The translations under genes were made by a program, and so were the position numbers. Of a stretch of DNA of 54,627 nt, positions 33,901 to 40,829 are shown piece after piece. How positions within the stretch are numbered: position 1 is the stretch's first letter; each line of letters begins with the position of its first letter. Source of the stretch: Chloroflexota bacterium (GTDB taxonomy: Bacteria; Chloroflexota; UBA6077); the NCBI GenBank assembly GCA_021845945.1, contig JAJZRD010000001.1, forward strand, positions 1 through 54,627, given 5' to 3'. The notes under the pieces were generated by a model. That model was not told the DNA's origin and ran no database searches. It saw nothing but the letters and a program-made list of their open reading frames with translations.

Positions 33901-35198
33901 AGGCCCGAGAGCTGATCTACGTCGACGACGCGGTGCTGTCCAGCGCCAGGTCGTGGATAGCCCAGCAGCAGAAGGCGGACGGCTCCTTCGAGCCAGTGGG
34001 CTTCGTGCATCACCAGGAGTTGCTGGGTGGCCTGAAGGGGAAGACGGCGTTGACCGCCTACCTGGCGGTGGCGCTGCGGGAGGCGGGCGACCAGGGGAGC
34101 TCCGCCAAGGCAATTCGGTATCTGGAGGGGGCCATCGATACCGCCGAGGATGCCTACGGCGTCGCCCTGGCCAACTACGCCCTGGAGCTGGCTAAGAGCC
34201 CTAAGGCAGCAGCGGCCTACCAGAAGCTAATGGGTATGGCCCGGGAGAGCGACGAGGGGCTCTACTGGGGCGACCCCGCGGTGGTCCCTCTGCCCGGCCC
34301 CGGGCAGCCGGTTCCGGCCCGCCCGGGCATCGGGGCACCGGCTCAGGCAGCACCGCTGGCTCCCATTGCCCCGCGACCCAACCAGAGCGCCTCCATCGAG
34401 ACCACGGGCTACGCGACCCTCGCCCTGGTCGAGCATGGCGATCGGATGAACGCTTCCCGAGCGGCCCGATGGCTGGTATCCCGCCGCAACGCCTTCGGCG
34501 GCTTCGGCTCGACCCAGGACACGGTGGTCGGACTCCAGGCGCTGACCCGGTACGCAGCCGGGGCGAAGGCCGACGTGGATGCCACGGTGACTCTCAAGTC
34601 CGGCGGCTGGCAGAAGGAGATCCGGGTCTCACCCGAGAACGCCGACGTGCTGCAGACCGTGGAGTTGCCCATCGCGGGTGCAGGAGCCGGCGGACCTGCC
34701 GGCCCGCCCGACGGTTCGCTGACCGTCGACGTGAAGGGCAAGGGGCAGGTGGTGGTGCAGTCGGTGCGACGCTTCAACGTCCCCGATCCTCAGAAGAAGG
34801 CCGAGTCGGCATTCCAGATCCAGGTGGACTATGGGGTCGGCCAGATCGAGGTGAACGATCTGATCGACGTCTCGGCCAGCGTGAAGTTCACGCCTCCGGA
34901 GCCGATGCAGGCGGGCATGGTGGTGGTGGACGTGGCGGTGCCCACCGGGTTCACCCCGGTTACTGAAACCCTGGATGCCCTGGCGAAGGCTCAGCCGAAG
35001 ATCAAACGGTACGACGTGGCCGGCCGGAAGGTGATCGTCTACCTGGAAGACATGGTGCCGGGGGACGAGGCGAAGTTCTCCTTCAAGGCACGTGCCCTCT
35101 ATCCCGTGAAGGCTCAGGCGGTTACCTCTCAGGCTTACGCCTACTACCGCCCCGAGTGGAAGGGCGAGAGCCTGGGCGGGGCGGTGGAGGTGAGATAG
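30912..35198 (+). CDS. Alpha-2-macroglobulin family protein with thioester
   Basis: 1428 residues. An N-terminal hydrophobic segment (residues 7-24) is a signal or membrane anchor with no lipobox cysteine. The MG2/MG3 region reads LLFVESDKPIYKPGQTLHLRAL and RYVLPKYEVKV. An Ala/Pro/Gly/Met-rich bait-like segment (about 655-695) leads into RQFFPETWIWDTL. The thioester is GCGEQN with C920 and Q923 inside the alpha-alpha toroid domain. The final ~120 residues resemble the receptor-binding MG domain of animal A2Ms (MVVVDVAVPTGFTPV). It would trap attacking proteases at the cell surface. No PBP1C gene is adjacent, unlike the proteobacterial arrangement. A Pro-rich insertion sits near residues 1120-1155. 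Confidence 0.93.
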   Translation: MNRRAIGVGALLAVLVLLLLAGYLRGDLLEPGPMAGAASPVPTSNGGREDRVDGYLAIAPRTLRSGQSEAVSVSLFRGEKPANGTVRLALLRDGKEVAATSAYLEGRNYLKLSVPGLPEGDYRLQLSGNGFQTESPVRVEEGTLLFVESDKPIYKPGQTLHLRALTLDPQLKPLAAPVTLEVMDAKGLKVFKRDLTTDEYGMASLDLPLSTEPNLGVWKVTATSGKRSSQLDVRVERYVLPKYEVKVELPKDWVLAGDAISGTVGAEYSYGKPVQGEVQIRAMRYVGSWQEFANVTRSLDGKVDFQLPAVNYVSGVPAAGGMGNVQLEVTVREKSTGHEEKSTKLLTVAASPVVLKVIPEAVAFKPSLPLSLLVVAETPDKKPAEADVRLDFTYTKKDFNATQETRQLSVKGGRAMVQITPPADAISMTVGASGGKAFTSLSLQSSYSPTGSFVQVEQVSQGALKVGDTARFHVASTKQASNFYYELLSRGKVVFSSFSTSPDLQVHLTPAMAPSARLLVYQLLPNSEVAADYLPFAVQGDYPQKIQVGFDREEAKPGEQVAINLQTEGPARVGLAAVDRSVFILAENRVNLQQLFDELEKLYQKPQAELHEARPLDKVVSRGAKEVFADAGVVVLSNRQLPQGQEYQSPMRRLGAVPAGAMEGGRAAMPMAAAPAASAPAAAKVAQDATGAGGLMELQRVRQFFPETWIWDTLNTDSVGKASKGYVAPDSITTWMLRAVALSKQAGLGISEAQLRVLQPFFLSMDLPYSAIRGEQFPVKVALYNYQNTTEQFVVELEKADWFELLDQPSKTVQVGANDLGSASFTIRPKQLGTNKLKATARSRSSADGVVKDLIVEPEGVARESVENLVLSAGSGRRMDLSIPFGVVQGSARAYLALTGSYLTQTIQGLEGLLQMPFGCGEQNMILFAPNVYVADYLKESGQMKPEVMAKAEQLMITGYQRELTYRRSDGSFSAFGNQDQVGSLWLTAFVMKTFAQARELIYVDDAVLSSARSWIAQQQKADGSFEPVGFVHHQELLGGLKGKTALTAYLAVALREAGDQGSSAKAIRYLEGAIDTAEDAYGVALANYALELAKSPKAAAAYQKLMGMARESDEGLYWGDPAVVPLPGPGQPVPARPGIGAPAQAAPLAPIAPRPNQSASIETTGYATLALVEHGDRMNASRAARWLVSRRNAFGGFGSTQDTVVGLQALTRYAAGAKADVDATVTLKSGGWQKEIRVSPENADVLQTVELPIAGAGAGGPAGPPDGSLTVDVKGKGQVVVQSVRRFNVPDPQKKAESAFQIQVDYGVGQIEVNDLIDVSASVKFTPPEPMQAGMVVVDVAVPTGFTPVTETLDALAKAQPKIKRYDVAGRKVIVYLEDMVPGDEAKFSFKARALYPVKAQAVTSQAYAYYRPEWKGESLGGAVEVR

Positions 35199-35206
35199 CG
35201 GCGCGT

Positions 35207-35356
35207 CTACTGGGGCACGTCCATCTCGAAGGTGCCCACGAGATTGGTGCCTCGCAGGTCCGCCGGCCTGGCCAGGTACCCCGGCTTGCTCCGATCGTAC
35301 TGTCGGTAGAAGAAGCTGAGGCCGGCCTGCTGATCCAGGTCGAAAGGTGGTAACAT
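35207..35356 (-). CDS. Possible 49-residue protein or gene remnant
   Basis: A minus-strand ATG at 35356, with GGGAGA nine bases upstream, opens 49 codons with strongly GC-biased third positions, as in real genes of this window. The product reads MLPPFDLDQQAGLSFFYRQY, then SKPGYLARPADLRGTNLVG, and ends FEMDVPQ. It lies between the convergent end of the macroglobulin gene and the GH99-like leader. I do not recognise it; it may be the C-terminal remnant of a larger gene. Confidence 0.35.
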   Translation of the reverse strand: MLPPFDLDQQAGLSFFYRQYDRSKPGYLARPADLRGTNLVGTFEMDVPQ

Positions 35357-35382
35357 CCCGCTCGATCTCCCGTTACCTATGG

Positions 35383-35404
35383 CAGGGGACCGAGAGGTCC
35401 CCTG
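35383..35404 (+). other. GNRA-tetraloop hairpin in the leader of the GH99-like gene
   Basis: CAGGGGACC-GAGA-GGTCCCCTG is a perfect 9-bp stem closed by a C-GAGA-G loop, a GNRA tetraloop when read as plus-strand RNA. It sits 63 bases before the next start codon and 185 bases after the macroglobulin stop. It could be a terminator for the upstream transcript or an mRNA structure; there is no T run. Confidence 0.5.
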
Positions 35405-35467
35405 TGGCGGTATCCCCCTTGCGCGGCGGCTTCCGCGCTCGGCATTCGCCTTTTCGAGGAGGAGAGC

Positions 35468-36694
35468 ATGCATTGGCGCGTCCTGCTGTCTGCGGTGGCC
35501 CTCGGCCTGATATCCACGGTGAGTTGGGTGTCACCGGCGGCGGCTGCCCCCGACACTCCGGTTCTGGCCTTCTACTATCCCTGGTACAATCCGGGTGACT
35601 TCAGTCGCAACGCCATGTGGGACGTGCCGGTGGCGCCCTACCAGAGCGACAGTCGGGACACCATCCAGCGTCAGGTGCAACAGGCGAAGGGTGCCGGGAT
35701 CACCGGCTTCATCAGTTCCTGGATGGGCCCTGGCAACCGCACCGATAAGAACCTCGCCACCCTGTTGGAGGTGACGAAGGGGACCGATTTTGCCTCCACC
35801 ATCTACTTCGAGACAGGCGCCGACGGGCTTGGCTCGCCCGGCCAGATCGTCGGCGCTCTGCGCTACATGATGTCCACCTACGGCTCGCGCCCCAACTTTG
35901 CCCGCATCGCCGGGAAGCCGGCGATCTTCTTCTGGAACCCGTCGGCCGTCGGCGGGGCCGACGTCTGGGGCAGCATCCGATCCCAGGTGGACCCCGACCA
36001 CCAGTGGAACTGGAACGTGGAAACCGATCGACCCGAGCGGTGGTTGGACGTCTTCGACGGTGTCCATCTGTTCAGCGCCGCCAGCTGGACGGGCGACGCG
36101 ACCGGAGCCTACAAGAACCTGAGGTCGAAGGTCGATGCCATCGCCTCCCAGACGGGCCAGCCGAAGGTGTGGGCGGCCGAGGTAGCTCCAGGTTGGGACA
36201 ACTCACGCCAGAGCAACCCCGTGCAGGTGACGATCGATCGAGAGAACGGCGGTTACTACTCTCGCCGGTGGGAAGCGGCCATCGCCAGCAATCCGGACGT
36301 GGTCACCGTCACCAGCTGGAACGAGTGGGGCGAGGGCACGGCCGTCGAGCCGGGCAGCAGCTACGGAAGCCTGTATCTCGACATAACGCGCCACTACTCC
36401 GGGCTGCTCCGGCAGGGGGGAGGGCCAGCGGCTCCAACCGGTTTCACCTTCAAGCTGGGGTTCCAGGCGCTGGCGGCGCAGATTTCCGGCGTCGCCGGCC
36501 AGCCCACCGAGAACGAGCACTACGGTCCTAACGGCGACTCGCTTCAGGCGACCACCACAGGCCTGATGGCCTGGAGAAAGGCCGACAACTGGACGGCCTT
36601 CACCAACGGCAGCCGGACCTGGGTGAACGGCCCAAGTGGTATCCTGGAGCGCAGCAACAACGACCGCTTCCCGTGGGAGGCTTCGGTGGAGTAA
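35468..36694 (+). CDS. Secreted GH99-like (WbsX-type) glycosidase-related protein
   Basis: 408 residues with a Sec signal peptide (cleavage near residue 27, after SPAAAA) and a TIM-barrel domain of the glycoside hydrolase family 99-like group. The markers are LAFYYPWYNP, GAGITGFISSWMGPG, FWNPSAVGGADVW and TVTSWNEWGEGTAVEP. Residues ~322-408 are a separate conserved-looking domain (LGFQALAAQISGVAGQP, ENEHYGPNGDSLQATTTGL, MAWRKADNWTAF) that I recall at the ends of many secreted Chloroflexota proteins. ATG start behind GAGGAGGAG. Likely acts on alpha-mannan-like or capsular glycans; substrate not established. Confidence 0.88.
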   Translation: MHWRVLLSAVALGLISTVSWVSPAAAAPDTPVLAFYYPWYNPGDFSRNAMWDVPVAPYQSDSRDTIQRQVQQAKGAGITGFISSWMGPGNRTDKNLATLLEVTKGTDFASTIYFETGADGLGSPGQIVGALRYMMSTYGSRPNFARIAGKPAIFFWNPSAVGGADVWGSIRSQVDPDHQWNWNVETDRPERWLDVFDGVHLFSAASWTGDATGAYKNLRSKVDAIASQTGQPKVWAAEVAPGWDNSRQSNPVQVTIDRENGGYYSRRWEAAIASNPDVVTVTSWNEWGEGTAVEPGSSYGSLYLDITRHYSGLLRQGGGPAAPTGFTFKLGFQALAAQISGVAGQPTENEHYGPNGDSLQATTTGLMAWRKADNWTAFTNGSRTWVNGPSGILERSNNDRFPWEASVE

Positions 36695-36897
36695 TCGCCT
36701 TTTCCATCTCCAACTGGAGAGGCGAGGGCCGCGGCCGCTGGTCCAGGATCAGCTGGAGGGCCACAGCATACCAGCGCAGCTTCCATGCTCCGGCGACGTT
36801 GGGGTTGCGCATGCCTCCGGTCGGAGCATCGTGTCGAAGCCTTCCTCACGTCGAAGGCACCCGTATTGCCTAGCTTCTCGTGGGGGTGAAGGTAACG

Positions 36898-38580
36898 ATG
36901 GAAGTCTCCGATAGCGAACTGAGGGGCCAGTTGCGCCGGTTCGGCCACGAGGCGTTCCGCCCCGGCCAGGAGCGGCTGATCGGCGACCTGCTGAAGGGGC
37001 GCGATGCCCTGGCGGTCCTCCCCACAGGCTACGGCAAGTCGCTGGTGTACCAGTTGACGGCGCAACTGCTGCCCGGCGCCACCATCGTGGTCTCTCCGCT
37101 CCTAGCCCTCATGAAGGACCAGGTCGAGTCGGTGGAGGGGCTGGGCATGGTGGTGGGAGTGGTGGACAGCACCCAGTCGGAGGCCGAGTCGCGGGAGGAG
37201 TTGCGGGAGGTTCAGCGAGCCGAGGCTAAGCTGCTCTACGTGACCCCCGAACGGTTCGACGATGAGGAGTTCATGGCCCAGGTCCGGCAAACGAGGGTGT
37301 CTCTCTTCGTGGTGGACGAGGCCCACTGCATCTCCGAGTGGGGCCACGACTTTCGTCCCTCCTACTTGAAGCTGGGGGCAGCGGCCGAAGCCCTGGGAAG
37401 GCCGACCCTGCTGGCCCTGACGGCCACGGCGACCCCGTGGGTTCGGCGGGAGATCGTCGACCGCCTCGGCATGCGAGATCCGGACGTCGTCGTCCAGGGG
37501 GTGGACCGGCCGAACCTCTTCCTGGAGGTGCGGCGGGTCGAGAGGGAGGCGGAGGACGGTCGGGTGCTCTACGACCTGCTGCTGGGCGGCGGGGATGGCT
37601 ATCCACCCGAGCTGGCGGACCGGCTGCGGTGGGAGATGGAGGGTTGCGGGATCATCTACACCAGAACCACCAGGGCCGCCGAGGAGACGGCGGCGTGGCT
37701 GGGGGAGTGGGGCATCTCCGCCGATTTCTACCACGGACGGCGCAGGAAGGCGGACCGCAGCCGCGTCCAGGAGGCTTTCATGGGCGGGGAGATACGGGTC
37801 ATCGCCGCTACCAATGCCTTCGGCTTGGGCGTAGACAAGCCCGACGTGCGCTTCGTGATCCATCGGGACGTCCCTGCCGGCCTGGAGGGCTACTATCAGG
37901 AGGCCGGTCGCGCCGGGCGAGACGGCCGACCGGCCCGTTGCGTCCTCGTCTACCGTCCGGGCGACATGGGTCGCGCCGCCTTCCTCTCGGGCTCGGGCCG
38001 GTTGGTTCGGAGCGAGGTGATGAGGGCAAGGGAGGGGCTGCTGGCCCATCGGGATGCCACCTGGGAGGAGTTGGAGCAGGCGACTAGACTCAAGGCGGGC
38101 GACTTGGCCCGGCTGGTGGGGTTCCTCCAGCGGGATGGTATCCTCGAGGAACGGAGGGGGCGGCTGCGGATGCTGGCGCCGGACTTCGACCCGGAGCGGG
38201 TGTCACTGCGAGCCGAGGAGAGCCGGCGGCTGTACGAGCGCAGCCGTCTCGAGATGATGCGAGGATACGCCGAGACGGACGGGTGCCGCCGGCGCTACGT
38301 TTTGAACTACTTTGGTCAGGAGTACGACTTCGAACGGTGCAACCTGTGCGACAACGACACCCTGCCGCCGGCTGCTGCTGCCGTGGCCGTCAGGGAGGCT
38401 GAGACCCCTGTCTCACCCTACCGCGTAGGGGATCCGGTGGTCCACGCCACCCTGGGCGCGGGGGTGGTGCAACGGGTCGCAGGCGACACCGTGACGATAC
38501 TGTTCGACCGGGCGGGCTACCGAACCCTGGAGATCGGAGCCGTCCTGCGGCAAGGGTTGCTGAAGAAGCAGGTTGCTTGA
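36898..38580 (+). CDS. recQ: RecQ-family ATP-dependent DNA helicase
   Basis: 560 residues from the ATG at 36898; the frame is open to 36880. Helicase motifs: Walker A LPTGYGKSL (about 41-49), DEAH box VVDEAHCISEWGHDF (about 139), TALTATATP-like LLALTATATP, and motif VI YYQEAGRAGRDGRPA. The zinc-binding region has C463, C481 and C484, but the fourth ligand is D487 (CNLCDND instead of CxxCxxC). The last ~50 residues (VGDPVVHATLGAGVVQRVAGDTV...) form a Tudor-like module as at the C termini of UvrD/PcrA, in place of an HRDC domain. It unwinds DNA 3'-5' in repair. No operon partner. Confidence 0.92.
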   Translation: MEVSDSELRGQLRRFGHEAFRPGQERLIGDLLKGRDALAVLPTGYGKSLVYQLTAQLLPGATIVVSPLLALMKDQVESVEGLGMVVGVVDSTQSEAESREELREVQRAEAKLLYVTPERFDDEEFMAQVRQTRVSLFVVDEAHCISEWGHDFRPSYLKLGAAAEALGRPTLLALTATATPWVRREIVDRLGMRDPDVVVQGVDRPNLFLEVRRVEREAEDGRVLYDLLLGGGDGYPPELADRLRWEMEGCGIIYTRTTRAAEETAAWLGEWGISADFYHGRRRKADRSRVQEAFMGGEIRVIAATNAFGLGVDKPDVRFVIHRDVPAGLEGYYQEAGRAGRDGRPARCVLVYRPGDMGRAAFLSGSGRLVRSEVMRAREGLLAHRDATWEELEQATRLKAGDLARLVGFLQRDGILEERRGRLRMLAPDFDPERVSLRAEESRRLYERSRLEMMRGYAETDGCRRRYVLNYFGQEYDFERCNLCDNDTLPPAAAAVAVREAETPVSPYRVGDPVVHATLGAGVVQRVAGDTVTILFDRAGYRTLEIGAVLRQGLLKKQVA

Positions 38581-38689
38581 TCTAAGTGGGTAGAACTACT
38601 TGCATGGAGACGAAACTATCTGTAGACTTGCGCGCGAAACCGGGCGTCCTTACGTAGAGTGGCGCTCAAGGGGAGAGAGGAGAACTGTG

Positions 38690-38833
38690 ATGCAGGCCTA
38701 CTGTGTGAAGTGCCGCGACCAGAAGGAGATCAGGGATCCCAAGAACATCACCATGGCCAACGGCCGGCCGGCGATCCAGGGTACCTGCTCTACCTGTGGA
38801 ACCAAGCTGACCAGGATCGTCAAGAAGGGGTAG
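38690..38833 (+). CDS. DUF5679 small zinc-ribbon protein
   Basis: 47 residues from the ATG at 38690 with GAGGAG seven bases upstream. Two CxxC pairs (YCVKC and CSTCG), with KEI.DPKNITMANGRPAIQGTC between them, match the DUF5679 family of tiny treble-clef/zinc-ribbon proteins. Function unknown; nucleic-acid binding is the usual guess for such folds. Followed by a large hairpin. Confidence 0.82.
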   Translation: MQAYCVKCRDQKEIRDPKNITMANGRPAIQGTCSTCGTKLTRIVKKG

Positions 38834-38876
38834 GGGGCGCAGACAAGTCGCCGTCGTTGCCCCAACTCGGCGTTGA

Positions 38877-38926
38877 GGCAACGGGGAGCCCCGATCCCAT
38901 TCGCGGGATCGGGGCTCCCCGTTGCC
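38877..38926. repeat. Perfect inverted repeat with 22-bp arms
   Basis: The arm at 38877-38898 (GGCAACGGGGAGCCCCGATCCC is described here only by its ends, GGCAACGGGG...GATCCC) is exactly complementary to 38905-38926, with a six-base loop ATTCGC. It is 43 bases after the DUF5679 stop, so it probably terminates that transcript. Its length and perfection suggest a mobile REP-like or recently formed element rather than an ordinary terminator. The loop is followed by the arm and then TTCAG, not a T run. Confidence 0.7.
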
Positions 38927-39014
38927 TTCAGAGCCCTCGAACGGGGTCCATGGGCGCCTTCAACAGGGGCAGGATCCATAACGCAAAGGTAATGCTGAGA
39001 CGGTATAACCAGCA

Positions 39015-39044
39015 TTGGACATTCTGGATCCGGTATGCCATAGT
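39015..39044 (+). promoter_or_regulatory. Candidate promoter for the small membrane protein
   Basis: TTGGAC (39015-39020) and CATAGT (39039-39044) with an 18-base spacer stand 32 bases before the ATG at 39076, after the 22-bp-arm hairpin. Confidence 0.45.
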
Positions 39045-39075
39045 AGGGCATGAAGAAAGTGACTGGAGGCCAAAG

Positions 39076-39366
39076 ATGGAATACCGGAACGTTCCGAATC
39101 TGAGGAGTGTCCTCATCGCCGCCTCGACGTGGATGGCCGCCCTGGCAGTCCTGGCTGCCTTTGCCGCCCTCGGCTCCCGACCTGTGGGAGAGACCGTGGG
39201 ATTGGGTTTGCTGAGCGGTGTCTGCCTGCTGGCGGCTCTAGCCTTTGCCAGGTACGCCTTCGTGGACGGCGTCGATGGTGATACTGCCGAGCAGATCAGC
39301 GGCAAAGTGCGGGCCGGCTCCTTCGGGGAGAAGACGCAATCGAGCCGAAAGGCCCGGGCCGCTTAG
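39076..39366 (+). CDS. Hypothetical two-TM membrane protein
   Basis: 96 residues from the ATG at 39076, with GGAGG six bases upstream. Two hydrophobic segments ([20 protein letters not shown] and [20 protein letters not shown]) are joined by a short SRPVGET loop, then a charged cytoplasmic tail rich in Lys/Arg/Ser. No family recognised. It has its own candidate promoter and is followed by an intrinsic-terminator-like hairpin, so it is probably monocistronic. Confidence 0.6.
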   Translation: MEYRNVPNLRSVLIAASTWMAALAVLAAFAALGSRPVGETVGLGLLSGVCLLAALAFARYAFVDGVDGDTAEQISGKVRAGSFGEKTQSSRKARAA

Positions 39367-39390
39367 CCTGCCGCGATAACCGCAACAAGC

Positions 39391-39415
39391 GCGCCGCTCG
39401 AACTTCGAGCGGCGC
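39391..39415 (+). terminator. Hairpin terminator after the small membrane protein
   Basis: GCGCCGCTCGAA-C-TTCGAGCGGCGC, a 12-bp near-perfect palindrome, begins 25 bases after the stop at 39366 and is followed by TTCTGTC. This fits a plus-strand terminator, with a weak T stretch. Confidence 0.6.
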
Positions 39416-39425
39416 TTCTGTCATC

Positions 39426-39851
39426 CTCGAAGGCGATGCGAGTGGGGAAATTGGCCTTGATGAGGCCGGTCACTACGTCCACCGAGGGGCGCTGGGTGGC
39501 GATAACCAGGTGGATCCCGGTGGCTCGGGCCAGCTGCGCCAGCCGGCAGAGGATAGGCTCGACGTCGTCGCCTGCGGTCATCATCAGGTCCGCCAGCTCG
39601 TCGACGATCGCCGCGCTGCATCTCCACCTCCTTTTCTTGGAGGCCGTGCTGGGCGTAGGGGTTGGGGTCACGGCCGGGGCCGCCTCGGGTTCGGCCGGAG
39701 TGGCCGCTGCGGGCTCGGCGACCGATGGGGCCGCGGGCGGCAGCTCGATGCCCGGCAGAACCGCGTGGGGAGCGCTGCGGACGGCCCGGGGCCGGCGAGG
39801 TCGAGAGCACTTGGGACGGCGGAGGGGAGCTATCAACTTGTACGGTGTCAC
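39426..39851 (-). pseudogene. Truncated ftsK/spoIIIE remnant
   Basis: Codons at 39611-39426 give [16 protein letters not shown], then [20 protein letters not shown] and [15 protein letters not shown]. This is the Walker B and following segment of the FtsK/SpoIIIE DNA translocase motor, including the well-conserved [12 protein letters not shown]. Only ~62 residues remain. The preceding codons (39851-39612) are a Pro/Ala/Thr-rich stretch without Walker A, and the similarity ends abruptly next to the hairpin at 39391-39415. A working FtsK needs the ~450-residue motor and the gamma domain, so this is a fragment left by deletion or rearrangement. Confidence 0.75.
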
Positions 39852-39906
39852 CCATTATAGCGGCCGGCCGGTGCGAACGCGACCTCCTGCGGGCAGGGAA
39901 AGGCCC

Positions 39907-40572
39907 CTAGTGGCCGGGGAAGACTTCCAGCAGCTGCTGGGGTGACTGCAGCAGGTAGTCTGGGCGTTGGGCCCTGAGCTCCTCCTCGGGGAAGATCCGC
40001 CCCCACAGCACGCCGATGGATATCATCCCGGCGGCCTTGGCGGCCACCACGTCGCCGGAGAAGTCCCCCACGTAGGCGCAGCGGGCGGGCTCGATCCCCA
40101 GCTTCTCGGCAGCCTTCAGCAGCGGCGCCGGGTGGGGCTTGCGCTCGGCGGTGTCCTCGGCGGCCACCACCGCGTCGAAGAGGCCGCGCAGGTCGAGGTG
40201 GTCCATGTCCTTGTGCAGCCTCTCCACCCCTTTGTTGGTGGCCACACCCAACCGGTACCCCCGGGCTCTCAGCTCCTCCAACGTGGAGACCATCCCAGGA
40301 AAGACCCGAACACCCGCGTAGGCTTCGGAGTTGTAGAAGCGGTTGTAGGCCTCCGCGACCTCTGCCGCCTTGCTTCCCCCGTAGGCAGCGGCCATCTCGG
40401 CGGTGCGCATCTTGACGATATGCCGGAACTCGGCGTCGGTTTTGGGGAACTCGATCCCCAGATGGGTGCGGAAGGCATTGCGATAGGAGAGGAACATCGC
40501 CTCGCGGGAATCCACCACCGTGCCATCCCAGTCGAAGACGACACACGACAGCTTTTTGGCAGCGACTATCAA
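39907..40572 (-). CDS. HAD-family hydrolase (phosphoglycolate-phosphatase-like)
   Basis: 221 residues. Motif I VVFDWDGTVVDS with the nucleophile Asp, a helical cap, motif II ATNKG, motif III lysine in ERKPHP and motif IV VGDFSGDVVAAKAAG identify a class I cap HAD phosphatase of the Gph/PpaX group. It dephosphorylates a small phosphorylated metabolite. I prefer the TTG at 40572, with GGAGG six bases upstream; an earlier TTG at 40578 directly abuts the ribosome site. It follows mmsA in direction but is separated from it by ~256 bases containing hairpins. Confidence 0.9.
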   Translation of the reverse strand: MIVAAKKLSCVVFDWDGTVVDSREAMFLSYRNAFRTHLGIEFPKTDAEFRHIVKMRTAEMAAAYGGSKAAEVAEAYNRFYNSEAYAGVRVFPGMVSTLEELRARGYRLGVATNKGVERLHKDMDHLDLRGLFDAVVAAEDTAERKPHPAPLLKAAEKLGIEPARCAYVGDFSGDVVAAKAAGMISIGVLWGRIFPEEELRAQRPDYLLQSPQQLLEVFPGH

Positions 40573-40779
40573 GACCAACCTCCAACAGTGACGCGATCAT
40601 ACCACGAGCCGTAGTGGCAGGCCAACGGCTTGGATCGACGCCCCATCGACCGCAGGGGGCGCGGCATCCCGATCCTCCGCCTAGCCTGCAGGATCCGCAA
40701 CGATCGACCAGGTGGAAAACGGAGTGCCGCGCCCCTTTGGAGGTTGCCTCTTCAACCACCAGGTGCGGACCCGACGCGC

Positions 40780-40829
40780 ACGAAGGGCAGGCCCCTGCCC
40801 TGCGTCGTGAACCGGTCGATCCGACCGGT
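40780..40829 (-). terminator. Two hairpins behind the aldehyde dehydrogenase gene
   Basis: ACCGGTCG-ATC-CGACCGGT (40811-40829) overlaps the stop codon. ACGAAGGGCAGG / CCTGCCCTGCGT (40780-40805, one mismatch, two-base centre) follows it in the direction of transcription. Together they look like a termination region for the minus-strand catabolic genes. Confidence 0.5.

Noticed and set aside
36600..36812. Minus-strand 70-codon frame behind the GH99-like gene
   Set aside because: Half of it is antisense to the GH99-like C terminus, and the rest has no ribosome site or family resemblance.
40658..40740. Inverted GGGGCGCGGCA / TGCCGCGCCCC pair 57 bases apart
   Set aside because: The separation is large and there is no repeated spacing or target duplication, so I do not call an insertion sequence.
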